Positions 9,396 through 18,129 of a stretch of 64,000 bases of DNA are shown piece after piece. A model generated the notes under the pieces. That model made no database searches. It was given only the letters and a program-made list of their open reading frames with translations, and had not been told where the DNA came from. The stretch comes from Pseudomonas lurida (GTDB lineage Bacteria; Pseudomonadota; Gammaproteobacteria; Pseudomonadales; Pseudomonadaceae), in the NCBI RefSeq assembly GCF_002563895.1, contig NZ_PDJB01000001.1, positions 1,471,501 through 1,535,500 of the forward strand. Reading direction: 5' to 3'. Both the position numbers and the translations under genes were made by a program. The stretch's first letter is position 1, and each line of letters starts with the position of its first letter.

Positions 9396-10396
9396 GCGCT
9401 GGCCTCCTCTTCGTCGTCACCGTATTCAGTGGTGAAACCCTGGGCATCCAGGCCTTTTTCCCGCAGATGGCGCACCAGCACGCCGACAGAACCGTGGGTG
9501 ACCATCACCCGTTCAGCGCCGGTTTGCTCGATGGCCCACAACAGGCCGGGCCAATCGGCATGGTCCGACAGCACGAAGCCACGGTCGACGCCGCGTCGCC
9601 GGCGGGTGCCGCGCAGGCGCATCCAGCCGCTGGCGAAGGCGTCGCTGTAGTCGCCGAAGCGCTTGATCCAAGTGCTGCCGCCGGCAGAGGGCGGGGCGAT
9701 GATCAGGGCCTGGCGCAACAGCGGGTCGGTCTTCTTGAAGTCACCGGCGTAGAGCGTCTCAGGGATATAGATGCCGGCCTCGCGGTACACCCGGTTCAAC
9801 GGCTCGACCGCGCCGTGGCTGAGGATCGGGCCGATGCTGGCGTCGATGCCATGCAAGATGCGCTGGGCCTTGCCGAATGAGTAACAGAACAACACGCTGG
9901 CCTTGCCGGCGGCGATATTCGCCTGCCACCAATCGTTGATCCCGGCGAAGATCTGCGCCTGGGGCTGCCAGCGGTAGATCGGCAGGCCGAAGGTGGATTC
10001 GGTGATAAAAGTGTGGCAACGCACCGGCTCGAAGGGGGCGCAGGTGCCGTCGGGCTCGACCTTGTAGTCACCGGACGCGACCCAGACTTCGCCCTGGTAT
10101 TCCAGGCGCACTTGGGCCGAGCCGAGCACATGCCCGGCCGGGTGAAAACTCAAGGTGACGCCGTGGTGGACCAGTCGCTCGCCGTAGGCCTGGGTCTGCA
10201 GGTTGATGTCCTGGCCCAGGCGTGAACGCAGGATGCCTTCACCGGGGGCGGCCGCCAGGTAGTGCTGGTTGCCCGTGCGGGCGTGGTCGCCGTGGGCATG
10301 GGTGATGACCGAACGCGCCACCGGCCGCCAGGGGTCGATGTAGAAATCTCCGGCGGGGCAGTAGAGGCCTTCGGGGCGGGCGATGACAAGGTCCAT
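9392..10396 (-). CDS. Ligase-associated DNA exonuclease (metallo-beta-lactamase/beta-CASP fold)
   Basis: 334 residues. The metal site HAHGDH is at 33-38, with further ligand motifs in HPAGHVLGSAQ, SGDYK and LSDHADWPGL. The segment SVLFCYSFGKAQRIL is typical of the group often labelled mRNA 3'-end processing factor. It belongs to the SNM1/Pso2-related nucleases encoded next to ATP-dependent ligases. First gene of the exonuclease-ligase pair; the ATG has little upstream Shine-Dalgarno. Repair role is inferred from family and linkage. Confidence 0.9.
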   Translation of the reverse strand: MDLVIARPEGLYCPAGDFYIDPWRPVARSVITHAHGDHARTGNQHYLAAAPGEGILRSRLGQDINLQTQAYGERLVHHGVTLSFHPAGHVLGSAQVRLEYQGEVWVASGDYKVEPDGTCAPFEPVRCHTFITESTFGLPIYRWQPQAQIFAGINDWWQANIAAGKASVLFCYSFGKAQRILHGIDASIGPILSHGAVEPLNRVYREAGIYIPETLYAGDFKKTDPLLRQALIIAPPSAGGSTWIKRFGDYSDAFASGWMRLRGTRRRRGVDRGFVLSDHADWPGLLWAIEQTGAERVMVTHGSVGVLVRHLREKGLDAQGFTTEYGDDEEEASA

Positions 10397-10478
10397 GGGC
10401 GTGCCGGGGGCGATGGGCTTATCAGGTAGGAGGCGGGGTCGAGTGCAGAAGTTCTATCTGAATGCATGCAGAACAAAT

Positions 10479-10535
10479 GTGGGAGCTGGCAAGCCAGCTC
10501 CCACAGTTTGATCCGGTTCCTTCAGGTGGAACCGG
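10479..10535. repeat. REP palindrome plus downstream hairpin
   Basis: Perfect palindrome GTGGGAGCTGGC-AA-GCCAGCTCCCAC (10479-10504). A second stem CCGGTTCC (10513-10520) / GGAACCGG (10528-10535) lies directly after the stop of the quiP-like gene. The second stem could slow or end transcription of that gene, but it lacks a T tract. Confidence 0.75.
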
Positions 10536-10536
10536 G

Positions 10537-12978
10537 TTATTTGCCGGGCGTCAGGGTCAGCCGGGCCTTCCCATACACCTTCTCGAAGTTCTGCGGCTGC
10601 ATCGGGAAGCTCAGGTATTGCGCCTTGAGCGATGGGTCGATGCCATTCGCATAGTTCGGGCTGGCCGGGTTGCCGGACTGGCCGATGCCACCCTGGCCCA
10701 TCATCGGTTCCACCTGGCCGAAGTCGACGATCATGCGCAGCGCCGGCACCTGGGTGGTGGTGAAGTCCTGGCCCCAGCGGTAGGGCGCCGGGTTCAAGGT
10801 GTTGTGGTCACCACCGGAAGCCAGTGGGCCGCGAATCACTTGGCCATTGGTGTTTTTCCAGGTGGTGGTGTGCAGTTTGCCCCACTGCCAAGCCTTGTGA
10901 TCGGCACCCAACTGGCTGTCGCCCGCGCTGATCGCGGCGGCCAGGCTGCGGGCCAGGATCGCGGGTTTGTCTTCCTTCTGCGGGGTGCGCACGTCATCCC
11001 AGAACGGGCTGTCTTCACGGCCCAGCAAATGGTCGGCCTGGGCGGCGTAGGACAGGCCGGCGTTGCTCACAAACGCCTTCCAACTGGCGCTGTTTTCCGG
11101 GCCGAGCTCGTCGAGGAAGATCTGTTTGGTGCTTTCCTGCAGGAACAGTTCGTAGAGCGCGGCGTCGGCGGACGTGGACACCAGCCGACCATCGAAGGCC
11201 ATCAGGCGACCCAGCGCTTCACGTGCCTTGACCTGTTCGCCAGCAGGCAGTGCATCAATGGCCTGTTTCAGCGGCTGGGCCATGCCCGGTGCCTGGAACA
11301 GGGTCTTGAGCTTGGCGGCGAAGAGGGTGGTCTGGTCGTACTGCATGGCGATCATGCTGCGGCTGTCATGCTTGCCGGCATTGGCCAATTGCGCCAGGCG
11401 CTCGCTGCGCTCCGGGGCATCCCATGAGTTGGACAACTGCATGCCGTAACCACGGGGCGCGGTGCGCTGGTTGGCAGTGCCGATCCAACCTTGGGCCGGG
11501 TCCTGGTCGTAGGGGTGCAGCATGGCGTCGGCGTAACCATCCCAGTCGAAGCGCGTGTCCCAGCCGGGCGACGGCAGCAGGCCTTCGCCTTCGCGGCGGT
11601 TGGGGAAGCGGCCGGTGACCTGCCAGCCAATGTTGCTGGCGTCGGCGAAGACCATGTTCAGTGCGATGGCGCGGATTTCCCGCGTCGCGTCCGAGGCCTT
11701 GCCGGCGTTTTGCGCGCGGGACAGGTCGAAGAACGCATCGAGGCTCTTGTCGTCCTTGAAGTCGGCGGTTTGCAAGGCCAGGCCGAGGCCCGTGGTCAGC
11801 GCCTGGCTGCTGTTGAGCAGGGCGCCGTGGCGGGTCTCGTACACCACCTCGCGAATCGAGCGCTGGCCTTTGACGAAGAAGGTTTCATTGCGCACGCCCG
11901 CCGGTAGCCATTTGCCGTTGTTCTCGTAGTACAACGCGCTGCCCTGGCGTTTGACCTTTTCCAGGAACAGGTCCTGGGTGTCGCCCTTGACCGTGCTCAT
12001 GCTCCACGCGACTTTGCCGTTGAAGCCGGACAACAGGGTCGGCAAACCGGCAATCGATGCGCCCACGGCCTGGTACTTCGGCGCGCGGATCTGCACGTAG
12101 CTCCAGGGGGATGGCGCTTGCGGCTGGGCGGCGAGGTCGCTTGCCAGCAAGCTTTTGCCGCTGCGGCTGCGTTGCGGACCGATCGCCCAGTTACTGGATG
12201 TCGTCACTGCCAGCGAGTTGAGGCTGCTCAGTTGCTGGCCGACCGCGTCCAACCCGGCGAGACCGGTCACCTGGCCCAGGTTCACGCCCTTGAGTTTCTC
12301 GGCCTCGGCCAGCGGGATCGCCTCATCCGGAGCGCTTGGGGTCAGCCAGGCGAGTTTGTCGACACCGACTTTCTGCGCCAGCACCAGCGACGAAATTTCT
12401 TCCTGCAGGTTTGCCGACTCGCTGAAGTTGAGCAGGCAGAACAGCAGCGCCGAATCCTCCGGCTTCCAGTACTCGGGCTTGTAGCCGGCCTGGGCCAGGT
12501 CTGGCGGCAGCTTGTCGCGGTAGCGGAACAGGTAGGCGTTGACGCCGCGGGCATACACTTCAAAGAAGCGCTTGAGGCGCGGTGACGACGCGTTGTAGAG
12601 CTCGCCGGCGCTTTTCTTCAGGTTGACCGCACGCATGAACCGGTCGACGTCCAGCACCTCGGGGCCGGACATCTCCGCCAGGCGACCCTGGGCCAGCAGG
12701 CGCAGGGTGACCATTTGGGTGATGCGGTCGCTGGCGTGCACGTAACCAAGGCTGAACAGCGCGTCATGGAAGGTGTTGCTTTCGATCAGCGGCATGCCCT
12801 GGGCATTGCGGCGTACCGATACGTTCTGCGCCAAGCCTTTGATCGGCTGTACGCCGGCGACAGGGGGCAGGGTGTCCTGGGTGCTCTGGAGCTGGCAACC
12901 GGCCAGGCTTAATGCACTGGCCACTGCCGCGGCAACGCCGAACCGGGGAATAAAATGTGAGAGGGCTGGCGAGGCCAT
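10537..12978 (-). CDS. quiP: Acyl-homoserine lactone acylase QuiP (penicillin acylase family)
   Basis: 813 residues; Shine-Dalgarno AGGAG. The N-terminus is a lipoprotein-type signal (ALSLAGC, Cys28). The Ntn-hydrolase precursor shows alpha subunit, spacer and beta subunit. The autocleavage and nucleophile site is [11 protein letters not shown], with Ser261 expected to become the new N-terminus. The sequence closely follows P. aeruginosa QuiP ([30 protein letters not shown] near the end), but a loop around residues 395-410 looks shorter than I recall for QuiP. QuiP removes acyl chains from long-chain AHLs. The substrate here is inferred from similarity. Confidence 0.88.
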   Translation of the reverse strand: MASPALSHFIPRFGVAAAVASALSLAGCQLQSTQDTLPPVAGVQPIKGLAQNVSVRRNAQGMPLIESNTFHDALFSLGYVHASDRITQMVTLRLLAQGRLAEMSGPEVLDVDRFMRAVNLKKSAGELYNASSPRLKRFFEVYARGVNAYLFRYRDKLPPDLAQAGYKPEYWKPEDSALLFCLLNFSESANLQEEISSLVLAQKVGVDKLAWLTPSAPDEAIPLAEAEKLKGVNLGQVTGLAGLDAVGQQLSSLNSLAVTTSSNWAIGPQRSRSGKSLLASDLAAQPQAPSPWSYVQIRAPKYQAVGASIAGLPTLLSGFNGKVAWSMSTVKGDTQDLFLEKVKRQGSALYYENNGKWLPAGVRNETFFVKGQRSIREVVYETRHGALLNSSQALTTGLGLALQTADFKDDKSLDAFFDLSRAQNAGKASDATREIRAIALNMVFADASNIGWQVTGRFPNRREGEGLLPSPGWDTRFDWDGYADAMLHPYDQDPAQGWIGTANQRTAPRGYGMQLSNSWDAPERSERLAQLANAGKHDSRSMIAMQYDQTTLFAAKLKTLFQAPGMAQPLKQAIDALPAGEQVKAREALGRLMAFDGRLVSTSADAALYELFLQESTKQIFLDELGPENSASWKAFVSNAGLSYAAQADHLLGREDSPFWDDVRTPQKEDKPAILARSLAAAISAGDSQLGADHKAWQWGKLHTTTWKNTNGQVIRGPLASGGDHNTLNPAPYRWGQDFTTTQVPALRMIVDFGQVEPMMGQGGIGQSGNPASPNYANGIDPSLKAQYLSFPMQPQNFEKVYGKARLTLTPGK

Positions 12979-13094
12979 GGCAAAGCTCCTGCGGGGGGTA
13001 GCGTCAGTAAAGGCGCTACGTTAGTGAGCGCGGCGAAACGACGCAAGCAGGAGTTTGGGTTAAGCGTCAGATCTTGAGTCTTGCGCAAATCAAA

Positions 13095-13120
13095 GTGGGG
13101 GCGAGCAAGCCCGCGCCCAC
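13095..13120. repeat. Imperfect REP palindrome
   Basis: GTGGGGGCGAGC-AA-GCCCGCGCCCAC, 10 of 12 pairs matched, between the GST gene and quiP. Confidence 0.65.
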
Positions 13121-13144
13121 ATGTTGAGCGAGTACGACTGCAAC

Positions 13145-13789
13145 TCAGGGCTTTGGCGGGTTCACTTTCTGCACCAGTTCATACGCCCGGACGGTTGCCG
13201 GCCGCTCCTTGATGCTGTTGAACCAACGATGCACATGTGGGAAATCTTCCAGGCGCTGGCTCTGCCACTTGTGGGAAACAATCCATGGGTAGATCGCCAT
13301 GTCGGCAATGCTGTACTCCTCACCCGCCACGAACGCACGGTCCGCCAGGCGTCGGTCGAGCACCCCGTAAAGGCGAGCGGTTTCATCCACGTAGCGCTTG
13401 ATCGCGTAAGGGATTTTCTCCGGCGCGAACTGGCTGAAGTGGTGATTCTGGCCGGCCATGGGGCCAAGGCCGCCCATTTGCCAGAACAGCCATTGCAGCA
13501 CTTCCTGGCGACCGCGCAGGTCTTTTGGAATGAACTGGCCAGTTTTTTCCGCGAGGTACAACAGGATGGCGCCGGATTCAAACAGCGAAATCGGCGCGCC
13601 GCCGTCGGCCGGGTGTTGATCGACGATGGCCGGAATGCGGTTGTTGGGAGCGATCTTCAGGAAGTCAGGCTTGAACTGTTCGCCCTGGCCGATATTGATC
13701 GGGTGCACCTTATAGGGCAGGCCGGCTTCTTCCAGGAACAGCGATACTTTGTGACCGTTGGGGGTCGTCCAGTAATACAGGTCAATCAT
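13145..13789 (-). CDS. Glutathione S-transferase family protein (YfcG/Nu-class like)
   Basis: 214 residues from the ATG at 13789, preceded by GGAG; the TTG at 13801 is less likely. The N-terminal thioredoxin fold has MIDLYYWTTPNGHKV and FLEEAGLPY; NNRIPAIVD carries the cis-proline, and SLFESGAI is the gamma-glutamyl contact. The C-terminal helical domain contains WQMGGLGPMAGQ and YSIADMAIYPW. TPNGHK is typical of the YfcG/YghU group, which are disulfide reductases rather than classic transferases. Cytosolic; monocistronic. Confidence 0.9.
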   Translation of the reverse strand: MIDLYYWTTPNGHKVSLFLEEAGLPYKVHPINIGQGEQFKPDFLKIAPNNRIPAIVDQHPADGGAPISLFESGAILLYLAEKTGQFIPKDLRGRQEVLQWLFWQMGGLGPMAGQNHHFSQFAPEKIPYAIKRYVDETARLYGVLDRRLADRAFVAGEEYSIADMAIYPWIVSHKWQSQRLEDFPHVHRWFNSIKERPATVRAYELVQKVNPPKP

Positions 13790-13970
13790 CGAGTGCTCCA
13801 ACGCTGTGGATTGGGAAGGTACACGCTACAAGTATCAAGCGGTAAGTTACAAGCGCTCTACCTTGCGGCTGGAAGCTTGCCACTGCGCTTGAACTGCGTT
13901 GTCCACCCACACCTGCACCAACCGCTGCGAGCATCGCTCGATGCACACCTGCACCTGGGCAAACCACCGG

Positions 13971-13994
13971 TAGGCGCCGGCAAGCCGGCGCCTA
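13971..13994. repeat. Perfect REP palindrome
   Basis: TAGGCGCCGGC-AA-GCCGGCGCCTA, 13 bp past the end of the SEC-C gene on the minus strand. It could act as a transcript 3' end for the 15.7-14.0 kb operon, but has no T tract. Confidence 0.75.
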
Positions 13995-14007
13995 GGGGCT
14001 CAGGGCA

Positions 14008-14208
14008 TCAAGCCCCGTGGCACTTCTTGAATTTCTTCTCGCTGCCGCATGGGCAAGGGTCGTTGCGGCCAACATCCTTCAAGGCGTTGCGCACCGGCTC
14101 CTGGTGGGCGTGGCCGCAGTTCGGGCCGTGGACATGGCCGTGGTCGTGATCGTGATGATCGTGATCGTGGTTGCAGTCAGGACCATGGACATGGGGTTGC
14201 TGAGTCAT
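14008..14208 (-). CDS. Small histidine-rich SEC-C zinc-binding protein
   Basis: 66 residues. The first half has two HGP(D/N)C units joined by a run of His-Asp pairs (H-D-H-D-H-H pattern). The C-terminus is a full SEC-C motif ([19 protein letters not shown]), a zinc knuckle first known from SecA. The start overlaps the upstream LEA-type lipoprotein stop by 4 bp. No enzymatic domain. Likely a metal-binding protein; the His-rich part suggests zinc, nickel or cobalt chelation, which is inference. Confidence 0.82.
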   Translation of the reverse strand: MTQQPHVHGPDCNHDHDHHDHDHGHVHGPNCGHAHQEPVRNALKDVGRNDPCPCGSEKKFKKCHGA

Positions 14209-14687
14209 CGATGTCGCTCCGGAATAAAATCGCCGGGGATTATCTCGCCATTGTGATTCACCTGCACGTCATAACCGATGAATAATCCGGTTTTCAGCTC
14301 ACCTTCCAGGCGATAAGGCACGGGCCGGTCGGGTTTTTTCAACATCTGCACCACATCACGGATCTGCGGCCAAAGGTTGGTGCGCACCGAGACCCGGAAA
14401 AACTTATGGCTGCGTGGCGGTACGGTCAGCCATTCGTCGGACTCGCCCTCGGCCAGCACGAAGGTGCCCAGGGTGACCTTGTAGATCAGGCCGCGCACGG
14501 TCAGGTCGGCGTCGTCGCGGTTGTCAACGCGAAAGTACAGCTTGAACTTCTGCTCCAGCAGCTTGGCGCGCACCACTTCGACTTTCACCAGGGAGACGTG
14601 AGGCGGCGGCGAATCGTCTTCGAACCACGACGCGCAACCGGTGAGGCCAAGGGTTAACGCCAGCATCAAGCTGTACATCCGGAGCAT
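14205..14687 (-). CDS. LEA type 2 / WHy-domain lipoprotein
   Basis: 160 residues from the ATG at 14687. Lipobox LTLGLTGC marks it as an outer-membrane or periplasmic lipoprotein. The remaining sequence ([29 protein letters not shown]) is the LEA_2/WHy beta-sandwich found in desiccation-related proteins. Fourth gene in a five-gene minus-strand run (DUF6231, YchJ, this, SEC-C) with short gaps or overlap. The role is unknown; family members are tied to water stress in plants, which may not carry over. Confidence 0.85.
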   Translation of the reverse strand: MLRMYSLMLALTLGLTGCASWFEDDSPPPHVSLVKVEVVRAKLLEQKFKLYFRVDNRDDADLTVRGLIYKVTLGTFVLAEGESDEWLTVPPRSHKFFRVSVRTNLWPQIRDVVQMLKKPDRPVPYRLEGELKTGLFIGYDVQVNHNGEIIPGDFIPERHR

Positions 14688-14706
14688 GGCGTGAGTCCTG
14701 TGGTGG

Positions 14707-15177
14707 TTAGAGGTAGCTGGAACAACACTTCTTGAATTTCTGCCCACTGCCGCACAGGCACGCATCATTGCGCCCGGCCTTCACTTCCACCGTCGGGTCG
14801 ATGAAGTACCAGCGCCCGTCATTCTGTACGAAAGAGGACTGCTCACGGTGGCTATGTTCACCCGTGCTGTCATGCCAGCGCGCGGTGAAGGTCACGAACG
14901 CGTGTTCCGGCTGGCCGCCGAACACCTCGGAGGCTTCCACCTCAAGACCCAGCCAGGTGCTCTGCGCACTCCAGGCGGCAATGGCGTTACGGTCCAGGCC
15001 GGCCTGTTGGACGGGCAGGGTGGTGGCGACCAGGTAGTCCACCAGCCCCAGTACGTAGGCGCTGTAGCGCGAGCGCATTAATGCGGTGGCGCAGGGAGCC
15101 GGATGCCCGGCGTGATAATGACCGCAGCAGGCATCCAGCAGGTTGCCACTGCCGCAGGGGCAAATGGATGTACTCAT
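14707..15177 (-). CDS. YchJ family (UPF0225) protein with two SEC-C motifs
   Basis: 156 residues from the ATG at 15177. The N-terminal SEC-C knuckle is [17 protein letters not shown]. It is followed by the YchJ/NTF2-like core with [16 protein letters not shown] and [20 protein letters not shown] second SEC-C ([13 protein letters not shown]) lies at the C-terminus. Residues before the chosen start do not fit the family. Next to another SEC-C protein gene, so two of five genes here encode this zinc knuckle. Function unknown. Confidence 0.9.
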   Translation of the reverse strand: MSTSICPCGSGNLLDACCGHYHAGHPAPCATALMRSRYSAYVLGLVDYLVATTLPVQQAGLDRNAIAAWSAQSTWLGLEVEASEVFGGQPEHAFVTFTARWHDSTGEHSHREQSSFVQNDGRWYFIDPTVEVKAGRNDACLCGSGQKFKKCCSSYL

Positions 15178-15181
15178 CGGG

Positions 15182-15679
15182 TTACCACCAATACTTTCCG
15201 AAGTTTTCCGGGTTGGCCCAGAAGCGGGCGTTGAGCCAGTCCGGCACCTGTTTATAGTCAAGCAGATCGTAGGTAAACAGCGTCAGAACCTGCTCGTCAC
15301 GCTGGAAACGCTCGCCGGCCTGCAGGGCCAGGGAGAAGAAATCGGTGTCCTTCCAGCCGCAGGCGCCCAGGTCCACCAGCACCGCGATACGGCTGGCGTT
15401 GAGGTTGCGGATGCCGCCAAGCAGGGTCAGTCCTTGCGGTTTTGACAGATGCTCCAGGCAGTCGACTGCCAGTGCCAGGTCGAAACGCTGCGCCGCCAAC
15501 TCCGCCGGCAGTGGGCCGGGTGGCGCGAGGGCGACCTGGGTGTCGGGGTGCGCCGCTTGAAAAGCCTCCAGCGCCGGGAACTGGCTGGCGCCCAACAGCA
15601 ACAGGCGTTTGGGCTGGTGCAAGTCGAGCAAGGCGGCCAGGGCTTGCTGGGGTGTACGGGCAGAAATACCGGCAGTCAT
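15182..15679 (-). CDS. DUF6231 family protein
   Basis: 165 residues; Shine-Dalgarno GAGGATC. It has a Rossmann-like N-terminal layout ([14 protein letters not shown], then [14 protein letters not shown]) that recalls class I methyltransferases, but the usual glycine-rich SAM loop is not clear. The C-terminus [20 protein letters not shown] is strongly conserved-looking. It is a Pseudomonas family of unknown function and leads the minus-strand cluster ending at 14008. Confidence 0.8.
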   Translation of the reverse strand: MTAGISARTPQQALAALLDLHQPKRLLLLGASQFPALEAFQAAHPDTQVALAPPGPLPAELAAQRFDLALAVDCLEHLSKPQGLTLLGGIRNLNASRIAVLVDLGACGWKDTDFFSLALQAGERFQRDEQVLTLFTYDLLDYKQVPDWLNARFWANPENFGKYWW

Positions 15680-15869
15680 CAGAGATCCTCACATCAGGAC
15701 CGTAGAGACTAGCGCGGCTGAGCGTGCGGGCCTAGAGCGGGTGGCCGTGAAATGTCCGGTAAGCGCGGCGATCCTCAATGAATACAGGGGCGCGGCGAAG
15801 TGGCGCAGATGAAAAGAGCCGTCTTTACTCCACCCGTCGGCCCCCGCCGATCCCCTCAGGAGAAATCAG

Positions 15870-16565
15870 ATGAGCATCATGCGGACAGCTCTACACTTGG
15901 TTCTGCTAACCGGAGTATTGACAGGTTGCGCAGGCTTGCAAAAAACCGATTGGCCCACCTGCGCCGCGCTTGGCGGTGTGACGGGTGCGGCGATCGGTGC
16001 CACTGAAAGCTCGGCCTATGCAGGCTATGGCGCGTTGCTGGTCGGCGGCATGGCTGGTGCCTATTGCTGGGTGAACGGCGATGGCGACGAGGATGGCGAT
16101 GGCGTGCCGGACAGCCGCGACAAGTGCCCTGGCACGCCCAAAGGTGTGCAGGTCGATGCCAATGGCTGCCCACCCGCACCGCCTGCGGCCGTGGTAGAGG
16201 AGGTCGTGGTGGTCAAGGAAGAGACCATCGTGATCCGCGATGTGCACTTCCAGTTCGATTCGGCCCAGTTGACGGCCGCAGATAAAACCAAGCTCGATAC
16301 CATCGCCACTCGCTTGAAACAGGAAGCACCGACCGCCCAGCTGCGGGTCAGTGGCCACACCGACAGCGTTGGCAAAGACGCCTACAATCAGAGGCTCTCG
16401 GAAAAACGCGCCCATTCGGTCACCGATTACCTGATCGGCGCCGGCGTGCCGCGCAGCAGCTTTGTGTCTGTGACCGGTGCGGGCGAAAGCCATCCCGTGG
16501 CCGACAACAAAACCGCTGATGGCCGTGCCTTGAACCGCCGTACAGAAATCCAGATCAACCGCTGA
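15870..16565 (+). CDS. OmpA-family lipoprotein with calcium-repeat linker
   Basis: 231 residues; Shine-Dalgarno AGGAG. Lipobox VLTGC (Cys20). A glycine-rich hydrophobic segment (about 32-65) is followed by a thrombospondin-type-3 calcium-binding linker (DGDEDGDGVPDSRDKCPGTP). The C-terminal OmpA/MotB peptidoglycan-binding domain has DVHFQFDSAQL, GHTDSVG and NRRTEIQI. It likely tethers outer membrane to cell wall. Confidence 0.92.
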   Translation: MSIMRTALHLVLLTGVLTGCAGLQKTDWPTCAALGGVTGAAIGATESSAYAGYGALLVGGMAGAYCWVNGDGDEDGDGVPDSRDKCPGTPKGVQVDANGCPPAPPAAVVEEVVVVKEETIVIRDVHFQFDSAQLTAADKTKLDTIATRLKQEAPTAQLRVSGHTDSVGKDAYNQRLSEKRAHSVTDYLIGAGVPRSSFVSVTGAGESHPVADNKTADGRALNRRTEIQINR

Positions 16566-16572
16566 GGGCCCT

Positions 16573-16599
16573 TGCCCCTGTGGGAGAACCACAGGGGCA
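16573..16599 (+). terminator. Hairpin after OmpA-family gene
   Basis: Perfect 11-bp stem TGCCCCTGTGG / CCACAGGGGCA with a 5-nt loop, beginning 8 bp past the stop at 16565. The tail (TTGCTGCC) is not T-rich, so termination may need Rho. Confidence 0.55.
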
Positions 16600-16724
16600 T
16601 TGCTGCCAATCCTCCCCCTTTATTAACTTTTTTGATCCTTCACTGGCAAAGCGCCTGTGGAAGTCGTTACTGTGCGTCCAAAGAAAAACTAGACCTACTT
16701 TTTGAAGGCATTCAGGGGAGCTCC

Positions 16725-17486
16725 ATGATGCGTAAGGTTTTACTGTTGGCCCTGTTGGTCAGCCCCGTTGCCCTGGCCCAGAGCGTCAGTGTTGAAACCA
16801 ATTCGCTGATGCGCCTGCCCAGCAGCACCAGCGTGTTGCAACTGGAGCGCCTAGACGTGGCGGACTACGGCACCTTGCTGATTCCGGCAACCATCAGCCA
16901 GGTCACCGTGGATGAGCTGCATCTGGGCCGTGACGCCCGTATCGCCATCGTGCCCGGCAGCACCGCGTTGCAATTGCAGGTGCGTCACGCGCAGTTGGAC
17001 CACGGCAGTCAAATCACCTCGCGCGGCGCTCCCGGCACCCACGAAAAACCGGCCAAGGCCGGACGCGACCTGACCTTGCGCATCAACTCGCTGGCAGCGG
17101 AAGAACTGTCGGTGGACGCCCGTGGCGGCGCCGGCGCCCAAGGCTATGTCGGGCTGGATGGCGCCAACGGCGAGGATCCGGGTTGCACCTGGGGCGCGGC
17201 CGGTCGTGGCGCCAATGGCGATAACGGCGGCGATGGCTTGCCCGGCGCGTCAGGTGCACAGGTGCGGATCGAGTTGCCGCAGGACTTCCCGGCTCAGCAG
17301 ATCAAAGTCTGGGTGGAGGGTGGTGCCGGCGGTTTGGCGGGCACGGCGGGCAAGCCTGGTAAAGGCGGACAATCGAAGGGTTGCCTGGTGTACCGCGCCG
17401 ACGGTGGCGAAAAAGGCCGCCCAGGGTTGGAAGGGCAGCCGGGGCCGGCTGGTCCTGCGGGTACCGTGACTATCCAGCGGCTCTAA
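16725..17486 (+). CDS. Exported collagen-like protein
   Basis: 253 residues from the ATG at 16725 (an ATG at 16728 is equally well placed after AGGGGAG). Signal peptide ending PVALAQS. The first 110 residues are beta-rich and unassigned. From about residue 125 there are two blocks of glycine-every-third-residue sequence (GAQGYVGLDGANGEDPG; GEKGRPGLEGQPGPAGPAG) separated by a predicted beta segment. Two cysteines (near GCTWG and KGCLV) flank the blocks and could crosslink. Bacterial collagen-like proteins are often surface or matrix components; the role here is unknown. Confidence 0.8.
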   Translation: MMRKVLLLALLVSPVALAQSVSVETNSLMRLPSSTSVLQLERLDVADYGTLLIPATISQVTVDELHLGRDARIAIVPGSTALQLQVRHAQLDHGSQITSRGAPGTHEKPAKAGRDLTLRINSLAAEELSVDARGGAGAQGYVGLDGANGEDPGCTWGAAGRGANGDNGGDGLPGASGAQVRIELPQDFPAQQIKVWVEGGAGGLAGTAGKPGKGGQSKGCLVYRADGGEKGRPGLEGQPGPAGPAGTVTIQRL

Positions 17487-17565
17487 AAAGCCGCGGTTTC
17501 GAGTCGCGAGCTTCACGCTGCAAGTCAAAGGCTTGTAGCTTGAAGCTCGAAACGTGCGACTGTAT

Positions 17566-18030
17566 TCAAAACATCGGCCGCGCCGAAGCAATCGCCACCA
17601 CCACCAGCCCCACGATCAGATTGATCCCCACCAACCTGCGAATCTGCCCCAGAACCGCAGCCCCTGCTGGCCAATCCTGCGCCGCCACCGCCTTGCGCAG
17701 CTCCGGGAACTTCAACGCCTGGATGCGGATAAAGAGCGCCGTCATCACCAGATACAAACCCATCATCACCTGCACATAACGCGGCGCCGTCTCAAACCCG
17801 TTGAAGCGCAATTGCAGCAGGCCAATGCCGCTTATCGGCAAAACGGCCACCGCTACCCACACCCATACGAAAAAACGTTGAAACACATTCGTCCATAGCG
17901 TGAGCCGGGCGGGGCCTTCAAGTGCCGCCACAGCGGCGGGGCGCAGGATCATCCAGGCGAAAAACATACCGCCGACCCAAATCAGGGCGGCCACTACATG
18001 CAGGGTGTAAGCGAGGCTAAACGCGGTCAT
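17566..18030 (-). CDS. CopD-family membrane protein
   Basis: 154 residues; Shine-Dalgarno CGGAG. Four hydrophobic helices. The first carries HVVAALIWVGGMFF, the CopD-type histidine region; WTNVFQRFFVWVWVAVAVLP is the second. This small stand-alone group is related to the copper-uptake protein CopD, but it lacks the CopC partner here. Copper transport is therefore not established. Divergent from dinG. Confidence 0.82.
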   Translation of the reverse strand: MTAFSLAYTLHVVAALIWVGGMFFAWMILRPAAVAALEGPARLTLWTNVFQRFFVWVWVAVAVLPISGIGLLQLRFNGFETAPRYVQVMMGLYLVMTALFIRIQALKFPELRKAVAAQDWPAGAAVLGQIRRLVGINLIVGLVVVAIASARPMF

Positions 18031-18129
18031 TGTGGTACTCCGTTCTGCGCGGGATTAATTAGCGGGGTATGATAGCGGCCGATCCGAACCACTGAAAATT
18101 TATCCAGCGTTTTTTGCGCCCGACTATCC

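Noticed and set aside
17487..17565. Inverted bits (AAGGCTTGTAGCTTGAAGCTCG) between the collagen-like and CopD-like genes, considered as a tRNA fragment or att site
   Set aside because: Short, imperfect and without the conserved T-loop. More likely one of the small AAGCTT-rich repeats of fluorescent Pseudomonas.
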